From NCBI RefSeq assembly GCF_020524355.2, contig NZ_CP129019.1, positions 3,348,001-3,412,000 of the forward strand: a stretch of 64,000 bases of DNA, in the 5' to 3' direction. This DNA comes from Mesobacillus subterraneus. Its GTDB lineage: Bacteria > Bacillota > Bacilli > Bacillales > Cytobacillaceae. Shown piece after piece: positions 34,005-42,365 of this stretch. The translations under genes and the position numbers were made by a program. The notes under the pieces were generated by a model, which saw nothing but the letters and a program-made list of their open reading frames with translations, did not search any database and was not told the origin of the DNA. Every line of letters begins with the position of its first letter. Position 1 is the first letter of the stretch.

Positions 34005-37000
34005 TTATGCTTTATCCACGTCTACGAATACGTCCTGCTGTGCCGGTCCGCCAATCAGCAAGTCTGCAAGGTAGCCTTCGAAATAACTGCCATCGCGGTC
34101 GGATAGTGCATTGACTGAGAAGCCTAGTCCGCGCGGTTTAGCGTAGCCGGATTCTTCATGCAGCGGCTTATTGAATTCATAGTCTGTGTGACCATATTTT
34201 CCAGCGGGCTCGATTGTTTTCCCGTCGACTTTGACTGCCTTTGAGCCGTATGCATCATGTCCGAAGCTGAAGTTTGCTCCGACGACGCCTGGCTTGATTC
34301 CTGGTGTTACGAGCGCCCGGCCCTTCACTTTTGAGTTATTGGATGAGATGTAAATCTCGTCATCGGTCTTGATGCCTTTTTTCTTGGCGTCGATTGGGTT
34401 GATCCACAAATAGTTTTCCGGTTTCACTTCACGGAGCCACGTATTTCCTTCGGTACGGTGAGTTGCCATATTCCTTGATTTCCAGTTGATGAATTGCAAC
34501 GGCTTGTTTGGCTTATAAACTTCTCCGTCGTATGTCTTGATTTCCTCCGCTACCGGAACGCCTTCAAAGAACTTGCCTGTATAGGCACTCTTGAAGCCTG
34601 CAGCCTTTTCATCGTAAAAATAAACCTGCTTTGCCCATTGATACTTGAGCTTGTTGCCGACATATTCATCGCCAGCTGCCTCAAAGCGGCCGCCGCGGTT
34701 CAATACGTAGACGACTTTCTTCCATTCATCCGGTTTAACGGCACTTTTGAGCTTCTGGATGTCAAAATATTTTCCGAGCGCTTTCTTTCTTGCTTTTTCA
34801 AAAATCGCCAGCTCTTCAGCATTTGCGTCCTTGACAGGCTTCTGTCCATCGAAGGCGATGTTCGCAATTCGTTTTAGGTAATAATCTTCAGGCGTGTTAA
34901 GCGCCGAACCATCTGCGAATGCTTTGTCGCCAACACCTGGAAGGCTCAAGCCTTTAAGCAAATCGATGTACACTTGTTCAGTTGGGCGCGCGTCTGGAAC
35001 GACTCTTGTCACCGGCTGAATGACGCCTGCGAATTTATGCTTCAGGATCGGGAAGATGTCCTCCGCGTTCCAGCTTTCCAGGTAAGCAAGATCCGGTAAA
35101 ATAAAGTCCGCATACTTCGAAGTCTCGCCGATGATTACGTCAGATGCCACTACAAGTTCCACAACTTTTGGATCCCTGATGAATTTTGCCTGCATTTCCG
35201 ATCTTGGCGCAGACATGACTGGTGAAGTCCTGTTGATCAGCAATGCCCTGATTTTGTATGGATAGCCTTCAGCTGAGCTTGGAAGGACATCATGGATCAG
35301 CTTATTGCCGAATGGATACCATGGGCGCTTTGCTGGATAGCCATCTTTTGCGAATAATGATGTTTTTTCATAAGGTACTTTTTGTCTTGTGACGGGGATG
35401 CCCCAGCCTTTGTTCGCATTCGGTACTGTCGCAAGATCGTAGCGTCCTTCGGTTGCTTTATACTTGGCGCCAAGTACGGTGTCGCCGCCTTTCCAGTCAT
35501 GGTTGCCGACAAGGTGGTTGAGCATATTGATTGCTCTCACGCTGTAATAGCCATTCGTATGCATAGCTGGTCCGCGGTAAGAATGGATGCCGACCTTTTT
35601 GCCGTGGGATGTGAATTCCCGAGCAATTTGGACGATCTGGTCAACAGGCACATCTGCCTGGTTTGCGTATTCTTCGATTGATTTTTCCATAACCCTGTCT
35701 TTAAAAATCCTGAAGACCGATTTTACTTTCATGCCATTGATTGTTGTATCAATATCAAGCTCGCCGTTTCTTGCCTTCGCATGTGAAACTGGCTTGCCGT
35801 TTTCGATGACCACAAACTCCTCGCCGCCGATTCCAAGGTCCTGGGCACGGACGAACGGGCGCTTTTTATCTCCTACATTCACAAGGAAGGAAGCATCACT
35901 CCAGGTTGTCTCTCCATCTTCATTTGCTGCTTCCTGGTTCGGATTGCGGAGGTAGATATCGTCATAACGATTGTTCTCAATGATCCATCGACACATTGCC
36001 ATGGCTAACGCTCCGTCACCACCCGGTTTAACCGGAACCCAAACGTCCGCTTTCTCTGCTGTCTTGCTGTAGCGTGGATCGATGACGACCATTTTCATGC
36101 CGCGGTCGATTGCGTTTGTGATTTGTGGAGCAAATGTAGTTGGACCACGGTTTGCCACCATTGGGTTTGTTCCCCAGACAATGACCATTTCTGCTTTATC
36201 ATAATCAGGAATCATCCGCTTCTTCGCCTTTTCAGAATCATGTGAGCGGACATTACCCATTACGCTTGTGATACCGCAATAGCCGCCATGGTCGTAATAG
36301 TTGGCAGTTCCTAAGCTGCTAGCAGCTAGTCGCTCGATGAATTCACGTCTGTGTCCTGCCATGACAGCAATCTGGTTTGCTTTCGGTCCAAGGTCAGGAT
36401 GGTTTGTATCAATTAAGACATCCTTGTATTTTTTATCAAATTCAGCTTTTGTCATTTCGCCAGCTTTCAGTTTATCCCAATCAGCCATGACCGCTGCTTC
36501 CGGGGCGTATTTCCACATTTCTTTTAACCCCGGAGTGCCAAGATCCTTGCTCCCCTCGAGGATTTCCTTGTAGGCCTCTTCCCAGCTGACTGATTTCCAG
36601 ACGCCGCTTCCCCTTTCGCCGACGCGCTTCAACGGTTTTTGGATCCTGAATGTATCATAGTTGGTCTGGATGCCGGCCTGCCCTTTCAAGCAGGTACGTC
36701 CACCGCGGAGGCCGCGACCCATTTTAGCCACATCGCCAGTTCCCTTTACAGCCTGTGAGACCGGCGTATCGTAGTTGATATGGCCGATTTGTACCATATT
36801 TATCGGGCTGTACTGGTTGCCGGCAATCTTGCGGACGATGGAAGAGTAAGCTCCCCCTGCCGCCCCGGCAGTGATATATGTTTTGATCGTACATGTCGCA
36901 TTACACTGCTGACATGACGTGAAGATGACATTTTCTGCTGTATAATCCTGATAATCTGTGCCGGTTCCGTGTGGCTCATCGATCCAGACATCGCCCATTA

Positions 37001-37103
37001 CCTGCTTGATTGGCCCAACGAATGCCGGACCGACAAACGCTACCGCTCCAAGCGTTCCAAGCGCTTTTAAAAATCCACGCCGTTTCATTGGTTTATTTTC
37101 CAT
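34005..37103 (-). CDS. Tat-exported molybdopterin oxidoreductase catalytic subunit (SrdA-like)
   Basis: 1032 aa. Twin-arginine signal MKRRGFLKALG (R8, R9) followed by a hydrophobic stretch, so it acts outside the membrane. [4Fe-4S] ligands: TSCQQCNATC (C64, C67, C71) and GGRTCLKGQ (C138). The Mo ligand is probably Cys276 in YYDHGGYCGITS. DMSO-reductase family signatures: MVIVWGTNPMVANRGPTTF and MVVIDPRYSKTAEKAD. The size and gene order B-C-A match srdBCA selenate reductase of Mesobacillus selenatarsenatis; tetrathionate, polysulfide or thiosulfate reductases are close alternatives. The substrate cannot be told from sequence alone. It overlaps the anchor gene by 11 bp. Confidence 0.88.
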   Translation of the reverse strand: MENKPMKRRGFLKALGTLGAVAFVGPAFVGPIKQVMGDVWIDEPHGTGTDYQDYTAENVIFTSCQQCNATCTIKTYITAGAAGGAYSSIVRKIAGNQYSPINMVQIGHINYDTPVSQAVKGTGDVAKMGRGLRGGRTCLKGQAGIQTNYDTFRIQKPLKRVGERGSGVWKSVSWEEAYKEILEGSKDLGTPGLKEMWKYAPEAAVMADWDKLKAGEMTKAEFDKKYKDVLIDTNHPDLGPKANQIAVMAGHRREFIERLAASSLGTANYYDHGGYCGITSVMGNVRSHDSEKAKKRMIPDYDKAEMVIVWGTNPMVANRGPTTFAPQITNAIDRGMKMVVIDPRYSKTAEKADVWVPVKPGGDGALAMAMCRWIIENNRYDDIYLRNPNQEAANEDGETTWSDASFLVNVGDKKRPFVRAQDLGIGGEEFVVIENGKPVSHAKARNGELDIDTTINGMKVKSVFRIFKDRVMEKSIEEYANQADVPVDQIVQIAREFTSHGKKVGIHSYRGPAMHTNGYYSVRAINMLNHLVGNHDWKGGDTVLGAKYKATEGRYDLATVPNANKGWGIPVTRQKVPYEKTSLFAKDGYPAKRPWYPFGNKLIHDVLPSSAEGYPYKIRALLINRTSPVMSAPRSEMQAKFIRDPKVVELVVASDVIIGETSKYADFILPDLAYLESWNAEDIFPILKHKFAGVIQPVTRVVPDARPTEQVYIDLLKGLSLPGVGDKAFADGSALNTPEDYYLKRIANIAFDGQKPVKDANAEELAIFEKARKKALGKYFDIQKLKSAVKPDEWKKVVYVLNRGGRFEAAGDEYVGNKLKYQWAKQVYFYDEKAAGFKSAYTGKFFEGVPVAEEIKTYDGEVYKPNKPLQFINWKSRNMATHRTEGNTWLREVKPENYLWINPIDAKKKGIKTDDEIYISSNNSKVKGRALVTPGIKPGVVGANFSFGHDAYGSKAVKVDGKTIEPAGKYGHTDYEFNKPLHEESGYAKPRGLGFSVNALSDRDGSYFEGYLADLLIGGPAQQDVFVDVDKA

Positions 37104-38391
37104 TATGACTCACCTCGTCAGAAGTTTCTTCGATTGGCAGCAGCAGCTCGCCGAATGAATAGATTAATAGTCCCATCGCGACAACACCGACACTCACCAT
37201 CCATTCCTTGATTGTCGGTGCGTAATTTCCCCAAGGCAGCTCATGGAAAACTGGCACGACAAGCGGAGGGACAACGATGTTGAAGCGTACGCCGATGATG
37301 CCAATAACGATTAGCACGGCGGCTGTCAGCAAGGCATTAATGTTTTCGCTTGTTTTCTTCCAGAATACAAGCGTGATTGGCACTACAGCACCAAGGAACA
37401 TTTGCACGATCCAGAACGACCAGGCTTTTTCACTTGCCATCATGGTTCCGAGGGTATCAAGGTGTTCCGCTTCTAGACCGTACCAGCCAGTGAGATATTC
37501 ATAGAATTGAAGACCCAGGTCGATGATCAGGAAGCCAACCATCAATTTTGCCAGGGATACAACCATGTTCTTATCAATTTCCTGCTTCTGGACTTTTTTC
37601 TTTATGACATACATTGCCAAAAGTAATGCGGTTCCAGAAACCATTGCCGATACGACGAAGATAATTGGGAATAATGCTGTATTCCAAGCAGGCCGTGCTT
37701 TTACAAGGGCAAATATCGTTCCAGTACCGCCATGGACGCCGAAGATCGCGATTGGGATTCCGACAGTTCCGAGGACTTTCATCCACATATGGTCACGTTT
37801 TTTTGTTGCTGCATTGATTGTTGAATTTTTAAAGGTTAATAACTTTGCCACAAAGCCTTGCATCGTGTTTTTCTTTGCAGCTCGGACAAGGTCTTCCCTC
37901 ATCGCAATGTAAAGCTCCACCATCAGCAGCGCAATGTAGACAAGGTAAAAGTGGACCTCCCACCCTAATGGTGAAGTAACATTCCAGTAGATAATCGCAT
38001 TCAGCAGACGCTCTGGACGACCAAGATCCATCAGGACGAATGTCAGTGCGACGATCATACACACAATCGCTGTGAACAGCGCCGCCTTGCCGACTCTCTC
38101 GTATTCTTCCATCCCGAAAACATAGATCAACGTCGACAGCAGGAACGAACCCGCGCTCAAACCAACAAAGAAAATGTAGAAAGCAATCCAGGCTCCCCAT
38201 GGAGTGATGCTGGAAAGATTCGTTGCTGCCAGGCCAGTGATGAAACGCTCTACGATAAAATACCCGCCTATTAAGAAAGCAACTGTCAAAGCAGATATCC
38301 AAATTTTAAAAGCTTTTGATACTTGCACATTTATTTTCGTTTTTGATGTACTTTTCTCTTTTAAATCAACCGCAAGATTGGCCATCGCCAT
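37093..38391 (-). CDS. NrfD/PsrC-type membrane anchor subunit (SrdC-like)
   Basis: 432 aa with about nine or ten transmembrane helices. First helix ISALTVAFLIGGYFIVERF, then the conserved GLSAGSFLLSTLIYVFGMEE, and VLMDLGRPERLLNAIIYWN with the usual Asp-Gly-Arg-Pro signature of quinol-interacting NrfD proteins. Passes electrons from menaquinol to the Fe-S subunit; no heme ligands are expected. AGGAGG is 2 nt before ATG 38391 and 8 nt before ATG 38385, so the second Met may be the true start. Tightly packed between the Fe-S and catalytic genes. Confidence 0.88.
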   Translation of the reverse strand: MAMANLAVDLKEKSTSKTKINVQVSKAFKIWISALTVAFLIGGYFIVERFITGLAATNLSSITPWGAWIAFYIFFVGLSAGSFLLSTLIYVFGMEEYERVGKAALFTAIVCMIVALTFVLMDLGRPERLLNAIIYWNVTSPLGWEVHFYLVYIALLMVELYIAMREDLVRAAKKNTMQGFVAKLLTFKNSTINAATKKRDHMWMKVLGTVGIPIAIFGVHGGTGTIFALVKARPAWNTALFPIIFVVSAMVSGTALLLAMYVIKKKVQKQEIDKNMVVSLAKLMVGFLIIDLGLQFYEYLTGWYGLEAEHLDTLGTMMASEKAWSFWIVQMFLGAVVPITLVFWKKTSENINALLTAAVLIVIGIIGVRFNIVVPPLVVPVFHELPWGNYAPTIKEWMVSVGVVAMGLLIYSFGELLLPIEETSDEVSHNGK

Positions 38392-38397
38392 TCCCTC

Positions 38398-39285
38398 CTA
38401 TCTTAAGTAAATAACATTTGGATGCGTTCCAAGCTCTTCCTTAAGTCGGAATGCTCTAGGACTCGCTGCAAGCTTGGATACAACACTGTTCGGATCGCTG
38501 ATATCTCCGAAGAAACGAGCATCTCCAATGCAAGTTTCCACACATGCCGGCTCTTCCCCTCTTTGCAGGCGGTGGAAGCAGAAGCTGCATTTACGGACCG
38601 TGCCGATTGGTGTCTTGCCTTTTTCACGGTTGCCGCGTTCTACGCCGTATTCAGGGCTTGTTACATCATTAGCTCCCTGCATTTCCTGTTCATAGCTTTC
38701 GCCGAAATCGAAGGAGCGAGCTCCATACGGGCAGGCTACGATGCAGTAACGGCAGCCGATGCAGCGGTCATTGTCAATCGCGACAATTCCGTTCTCCAAT
38801 TTATAAGTCGCTCTCGTCGGACAAACCTGGGCACAAGCTGGTTTGTCACACTGCATGCACGGCCTTGGCAGGTTGACGGCCTTGATGTTCGGAAACTCCC
38901 CTTCTAGCGATTCCATGACGACGTTGTAGGATATCCCCGGCGGCGTCCTGTTTTCTGCCTTACAGCTGACCGTACATGTATCACAGCCGACACATTTCTT
39001 CAGATCGATGACCATCGCCCATTTTGGGCCATCACCCTTCCTGATGTCTGGTCCATCTGCTGATGCATAATAGTTGCCGAATTCCTTGGTCAGTGATGAA
39101 GAATAGACTTTATGGAAGTCTTCAATTTTCAGTTTGCCGCTGATGACCTTCCTGGCATCGCGCGCCATGTTCAGCCCGAGCTCTGTGTCATACTGTGATT
39201 CATCCATTTCTTTCTTGGCATCTGGAACCATCTTGTCGACGATTTTGTCGTAATCTACTTTTTTCTCATTTGAAAATAGACCCAT
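38398..39285 (-). CDS. Four-cluster ferredoxin subunit of the molybdoenzyme (SrdB-like)
   Basis: 295 aa. Cysteine sets for four [4Fe-4S] clusters: CVGCDTCTVSCKAENRTP, CMQCDKPACAQVCPTRATY, CIGCRYCIVACPYGAR and CSFCFHRLQRGEEPACVETC. The first about 90 residues are an extra hydrophilic domain. No Tat or Sec signal is present, so it probably travels with the Tat-exported catalytic subunit. Electron wire between the NrfD anchor and the Mo site. AGAGGTGAG precedes the ATG; 24 bp after tatA. Confidence 0.9.
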   Translation of the reverse strand: MGLFSNEKKVDYDKIVDKMVPDAKKEMDESQYDTELGLNMARDARKVISGKLKIEDFHKVYSSSLTKEFGNYYASADGPDIRKGDGPKWAMVIDLKKCVGCDTCTVSCKAENRTPPGISYNVVMESLEGEFPNIKAVNLPRPCMQCDKPACAQVCPTRATYKLENGIVAIDNDRCIGCRYCIVACPYGARSFDFGESYEQEMQGANDVTSPEYGVERGNREKGKTPIGTVRKCSFCFHRLQRGEEPACVETCIGDARFFGDISDPNSVVSKLAASPRAFRLKEELGTHPNVIYLR

Positions 39286-39309
39286 TTTTACTCACCTCTT
39301 TTTATGCGT

Positions 39310-39519
39310 TTAGATTTCTTTCTTGATTTCTTTGATTTCTTTGATGTCATCTGCGATATCGTCAGTGATATCACTTGTCAGTTCACGAGTCGATTTTTTA
39401 AATTCCTTCAGCGTCTGGCCAAACGCCCTGCCGATTTCCGGAAGCTTTTTCGGACCAAAGATGATTAACGCCAATGTGAGAATTAAAATCAAACCAGGAA
39501 TACCAATATTGGATAGCAT
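39310..39519 (-). CDS. tatA: Twin-arginine translocase TatA/E
   Basis: 69 aa. N-terminal transmembrane helix ([20 protein letters not shown]), the [20 protein letters not shown] hinge and amphipathic helix, and a charged tail ([17 protein letters not shown]). Forms the Tat pore. Being the first gene of the molybdoenzyme operon suggests a dedicated translocase component for the folded catalytic subunit. AAAGGATG precedes the ATG. The 5' leader is about 30 nt from the predicted sigma-54 start. Confidence 0.93.
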   Translation of the reverse strand: MLSNIGIPGLILILTLALIIFGPKKLPEIGRAFGQTLKEFKKSTRELTSDITDDIADDIKEIKEIKKEI

Positions 39520-39558
39520 TATGCCACATCCTTTTTATTTTTTCTTGCTAATATATAA

Positions 39559-39574
39559 TGCAAGCTGCGTGCCA
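39559..39574 (-). promoter_or_regulatory. Sigma-54 (-24/-12) promoter of the tatA-srdBCA-like operon
   Basis: Minus strand reads TGGCACGCAGCTTGCA, which matches the -24/-12 consensus TGGCACG-N4-TTGCA. The predicted start is about 12 nt downstream (near 39548), 30 nt before the tatA ATG. Confidence 0.85.
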
Positions 39575-39669
39575 ACTTTTTCGGCATGGTGGATTATAGG
39601 GAGTTCGGCTTCTTGTAATCCATGGGGGGAGTAAGGCTGCAGGATTCGTGACATCTTTGTGAACGCCAA

Positions 39670-39710
39670 AAGGCGGCTGAAACCGAATTGTAGATTCGGA
39701 ATCAGCCGCT
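39670..39710 (-). terminator. Terminator of the NERD-domain gene
   Basis: GCGGCTGA-AACCGAAT / ATTCGGAA-TCAGCCGC, a long stem, then CCTTTTGG on the minus strand. It isolates the sigma-54 promoter from upstream transcription. Confidence 0.75.
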
Positions 39711-39722
39711 GGTTGTGTGACA

Positions 39723-39766
39723 TTTTGGCATGGTTTTGCAATTTTGGCATGTGACATTTTGGCATG
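39723..39766. promoter_or_regulatory. Triple TTTTGGCATG direct repeat, candidate activator sites
   Basis: TTTTGGCATG at 39723, 39742 and 39757. They lie about 150-190 bp upstream of the sigma-54 promoter, the usual range for enhancer sites of NtrC-type activators. A related word (TTTTCGGCATG) occurs at 39579, next to the promoter. Confidence 0.5.
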
Positions 39767-39800
39767 GTTTGCTGGAATGAAAGGAATCCAGATTGGCGGC

Positions 39801-40784
39801 TTATTCCCATAACGGAAAATTTTTGCCAGGTTTGTAGACTCTGCCTTTTTTAGTGCCGACGCTATCGAGATCCATTGATGAAAGCAGCCTTTTGGCTTGG
39901 TGTATGGAGGGGATGTTGAGGAAATCGCTAAATTGTCTGCTCGTAATAGCAGGACCATAAATGATGAAGAAATCCCTAAGCGCATCAATATGAGCATTTT
40001 TTGATAGATGTCCGCATTTTTCACACACCCAGTTGCCATGAATCTTTTTCATGCCTATTCGGCTGCATTCAGGACATTGGACTCCTTTGTGCACTTGATT
40101 CATAGGTAAGTTCATTGAAAGAATATCAGGGATATACGGTTCATGGCTATTCAATAAAAGCTTGGTGATTTTTTTGATTTCTTTTGTTGATAAAACCTGG
40201 TTATGATATTTGTCATCAAAGTTTTGAATTTTATAGGCAACAGCTGGAGTCTTAAAAACTCTCATTCTTACCTCCTGGCTGTTCCCTGGATTTCTGATGA
40301 TAGCCTGTGAGTTACTGATGGAAACCAGAAATTCGATTGGGGGTGGAGAAAAATAATGCTTAATTAGGAAGGATTTTAGTTGTGAAGCCTGGGTTCTTGT
40401 TTGCAGGATCGGGTCCGGGTAAACTTTTTCGATTCCATTCAACGTTTGAAGCAAATAATTGAATTCCGGATAGAAATCCAATACGCCAGCGTAATTTTTT
40501 GAGTCAATGATAAGGATGAAGGTGTCTGATATTAGGAGGGAATCAATCTGGAAGTGGGTATTATTATGTGGAATCCTCAAATCGTGTAAAATATGGAATT
40601 TGGAATGGTCAAATTGCGATAAATGGTAATCTAATTCCTTTTCACCTCTATAACCTGCTAATTTTCTGGATAATTTACTCTCAAGTTCTGCTTGCAGCTG
40701 TGGATTTAAGGTAAATCTTCTTAATAATGTCTTCAAAACAGTAATTTCTCTTGGATAATCCCGGATTTTTTCAATCAAGCACAT
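39801..40784 (-). CDS. NERD-domain protein with zinc ribbon
   Basis: About 327 aa. N-terminal nuclease-related (NERD) domain: LAGYRGEKELDYHLSQF, then FQIDSLLISDTFILIIDSKN with the catalytic-type Asp and xD-x-K pattern. A zinc ribbon follows (CPECSRIGMKKI..CEKCGHL, about 235-257), then a helical C-terminus. Proposed nuclease or DNA-processing role; unproven for the family. The start could be ATG 40784 or TTG 40775; the latter is 8 nt from AAGGGAG. It lies between the sensor operon and the respiratory operon, with no obvious tie to either. Confidence 0.82.
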   Translation of the reverse strand: MCLIEKIRDYPREITVLKTLLRRFTLNPQLQAELESKLSRKLAGYRGEKELDYHLSQFDHSKFHILHDLRIPHNNTHFQIDSLLISDTFILIIDSKNYAGVLDFYPEFNYLLQTLNGIEKVYPDPILQTRTQASQLKSFLIKHYFSPPPIEFLVSISNSQAIIRNPGNSQEVRMRVFKTPAVAYKIQNFDDKYHNQVLSTKEIKKITKLLLNSHEPYIPDILSMNLPMNQVHKGVQCPECSRIGMKKIHGNWVCEKCGHLSKNAHIDALRDFFIIYGPAITSRQFSDFLNIPSIHQAKRLLSSMDLDSVGTKKGRVYKPGKNFPLWE

Positions 40785-40857
40785 CACTCCCTTATATTTT
40801 TTCTCTATAATGATTCTCTATGTGCTCTTCAAATTCCTTTTACCAGGTCATTAAAAG

Positions 40858-40998
40858 TTTTATAGCGAAAATTTAGGTTTTATAGCGATTTTTTAAGTTT
40901 TATAGCGAAAATCTCGTTTTTATAGCGATTTTTTCTTTTTTATAGCGAAAATTAGATTTTTATAGCGAACTGGAAATTTTGAGCGATTTTTTCCAGTT
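40858..40998 (-). repeat. 20-bp-period TATAGCGA array with terminal hairpin (array B)
   Basis: TATAGCGA at 40861, 40881, 40901, 40921, 40941 and 40961, exact 20-bp steps. Hairpin AACTGGAAA...TTTTCCAGTT at 40968-40998, next to the response regulator stop. Same plan as arrays at 10668 and 48840. Confidence 0.88.
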
Positions 40999-41024
40999 CG
41001 CTGCTTGCCTTCAAACTTAATATC

Positions 41025-42365
41025 CTATTCTTTCAACCCGTATTGATCGATTTTGCGGTACAAATTGCGGACGCTGATGCCTAACACATCTGCCGCCTTC
41101 GTTTTGTTCCAGTTCATCTGCTTCAAAGCGTTTTCGATATGCACTCTTTCTACTTCTTCCAAGGAGCAGAGTGGAGAAAGCTGAACTTCTGGCTCAGCCT
41201 TGGTTTTACCAGCGTGAGGCAAAAGTAAATCCTCAGTTCCAATTATGCTTCCTTTGGATAACAACACACCGCGTTCAATCAGGTGGCTCAGCTCCCGGAC
41301 ATTACCCGGAAAATCATAATCTTCAAGGGCAGCGAATGCTTCACTCGATAGCAGCTTCGATGGGTCTTTCGTTTTCCCGATGAAATGCTCAATCAGCGCT
41401 GGCAGGTCTCCCTTCCGTTCACGCAGCGGCGGGATCGTCAGCTTGACAACATTCAACCGGTAATACAAGTCTTCGCGGAACCGCCCTTGGGCAACTTCTT
41501 TTTCCATGTCCCGATTTGTTGCAGCGACTACCCGGACGCTAACATGCCGTTCCCGGACATCGCCGACGCGTCGGAATTCACCTGTCTCCAGGAAACGCAG
41601 CAATTTCACCTGCAGCGCCAATGGCATTTCGCCCAACTCATCCAGAAATAGAGTTCCGCCTTTTGCTGCTTCAACGAGACCTTTCTTATCCTGGCTCGCT
41701 CCGGTAAAAGCACCGCGGGCATGGCCGAACAGCTCGCTTTCCAGCAGGTGCTCAGGGAGCGCACCCGAATTCACCGGCACGAATGGTTCTTCTGCACGAC
41801 AACTCCAATAATGAAGTGCTTTTGCAAACAGCTCCTTGCCTGTGCCGCTTTCGCCCTCAATCAGGACCGGTACCTCGCTGTCAGCAATCCTCCGCGTCAT
41901 CTCAATCACTTCTTTAAAATTGGCACTGTTTCCAATGATATTGAAACCATTATGCTGGGCGATGATTTTTTTCATTGAGTCATTCTTTTCTTTCAGCGCT
42001 TTATTTTCCGCAGCCTTCCCTATCGTCAGTTCCAATTCTGATAGATTATAAGGCTTTGTGATATAATCGAATGCGCCCACCTTCATAGCTTCGATCGCAG
42101 TATCAATCGTCCCGTGCCCGGTCAAAATCAGCACTTCGATTTCCGGCTGGGCTTTCTTGGTTTCTTTCAATAGCTCAATCCCATCCATACCAGGCAGCCT
42201 AATATCATAGACACCAATGTCATATTCATTCTTTTTCACAAGTTTAAGGGCGTCCTCTGCTGTGCCAGCGCTGTCCACGTCAAATCCCTTACGCTTCAGC
42301 CTTCTTACCAGAAGCTCAAGCAGATCCTGCTCATCGTCAACGACTAACAATCTTGTTGCTGACAT
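41025..42365 (-). CDS. NtrC-family sigma-54 response regulator
   Basis: 446 aa. Receiver domain with phospho-acceptor D54 (GVYDIRLPGMDG), AAA+ domain with Walker A GESGTGKELFAKAL, the sigma-54 contact loop HARGAFTGASQDKKG, Walker B GGTLFLDELGEM, and a Fis-type C-terminal helix-turn-helix (NWNKTKAADVLGISVRNLYR). It activates sigma-54 promoters, and the one at 39559 is the obvious candidate target. It overlaps the kinase gene by 29 bp. Sigma-54 two-component regulators are few in Bacillus, which makes the link to the nearby promoter stronger. Confidence 0.93.
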   Translation of the reverse strand: MSATRLLVVDDEQDLLELLVRRLKRKGFDVDSAGTAEDALKLVKKNEYDIGVYDIRLPGMDGIELLKETKKAQPEIEVLILTGHGTIDTAIEAMKVGAFDYITKPYNLSELELTIGKAAENKALKEKNDSMKKIIAQHNGFNIIGNSANFKEVIEMTRRIADSEVPVLIEGESGTGKELFAKALHYWSCRAEEPFVPVNSGALPEHLLESELFGHARGAFTGASQDKKGLVEAAKGGTLFLDELGEMPLALQVKLLRFLETGEFRRVGDVRERHVSVRVVAATNRDMEKEVAQGRFREDLYYRLNVVKLTIPPLRERKGDLPALIEHFIGKTKDPSKLLSSEAFAALEDYDFPGNVRELSHLIERGVLLSKGSIIGTEDLLLPHAGKTKAEPEVQLSPLCSLEEVERVHIENALKQMNWNKTKAADVLGISVRNLYRKIDQYGLKE

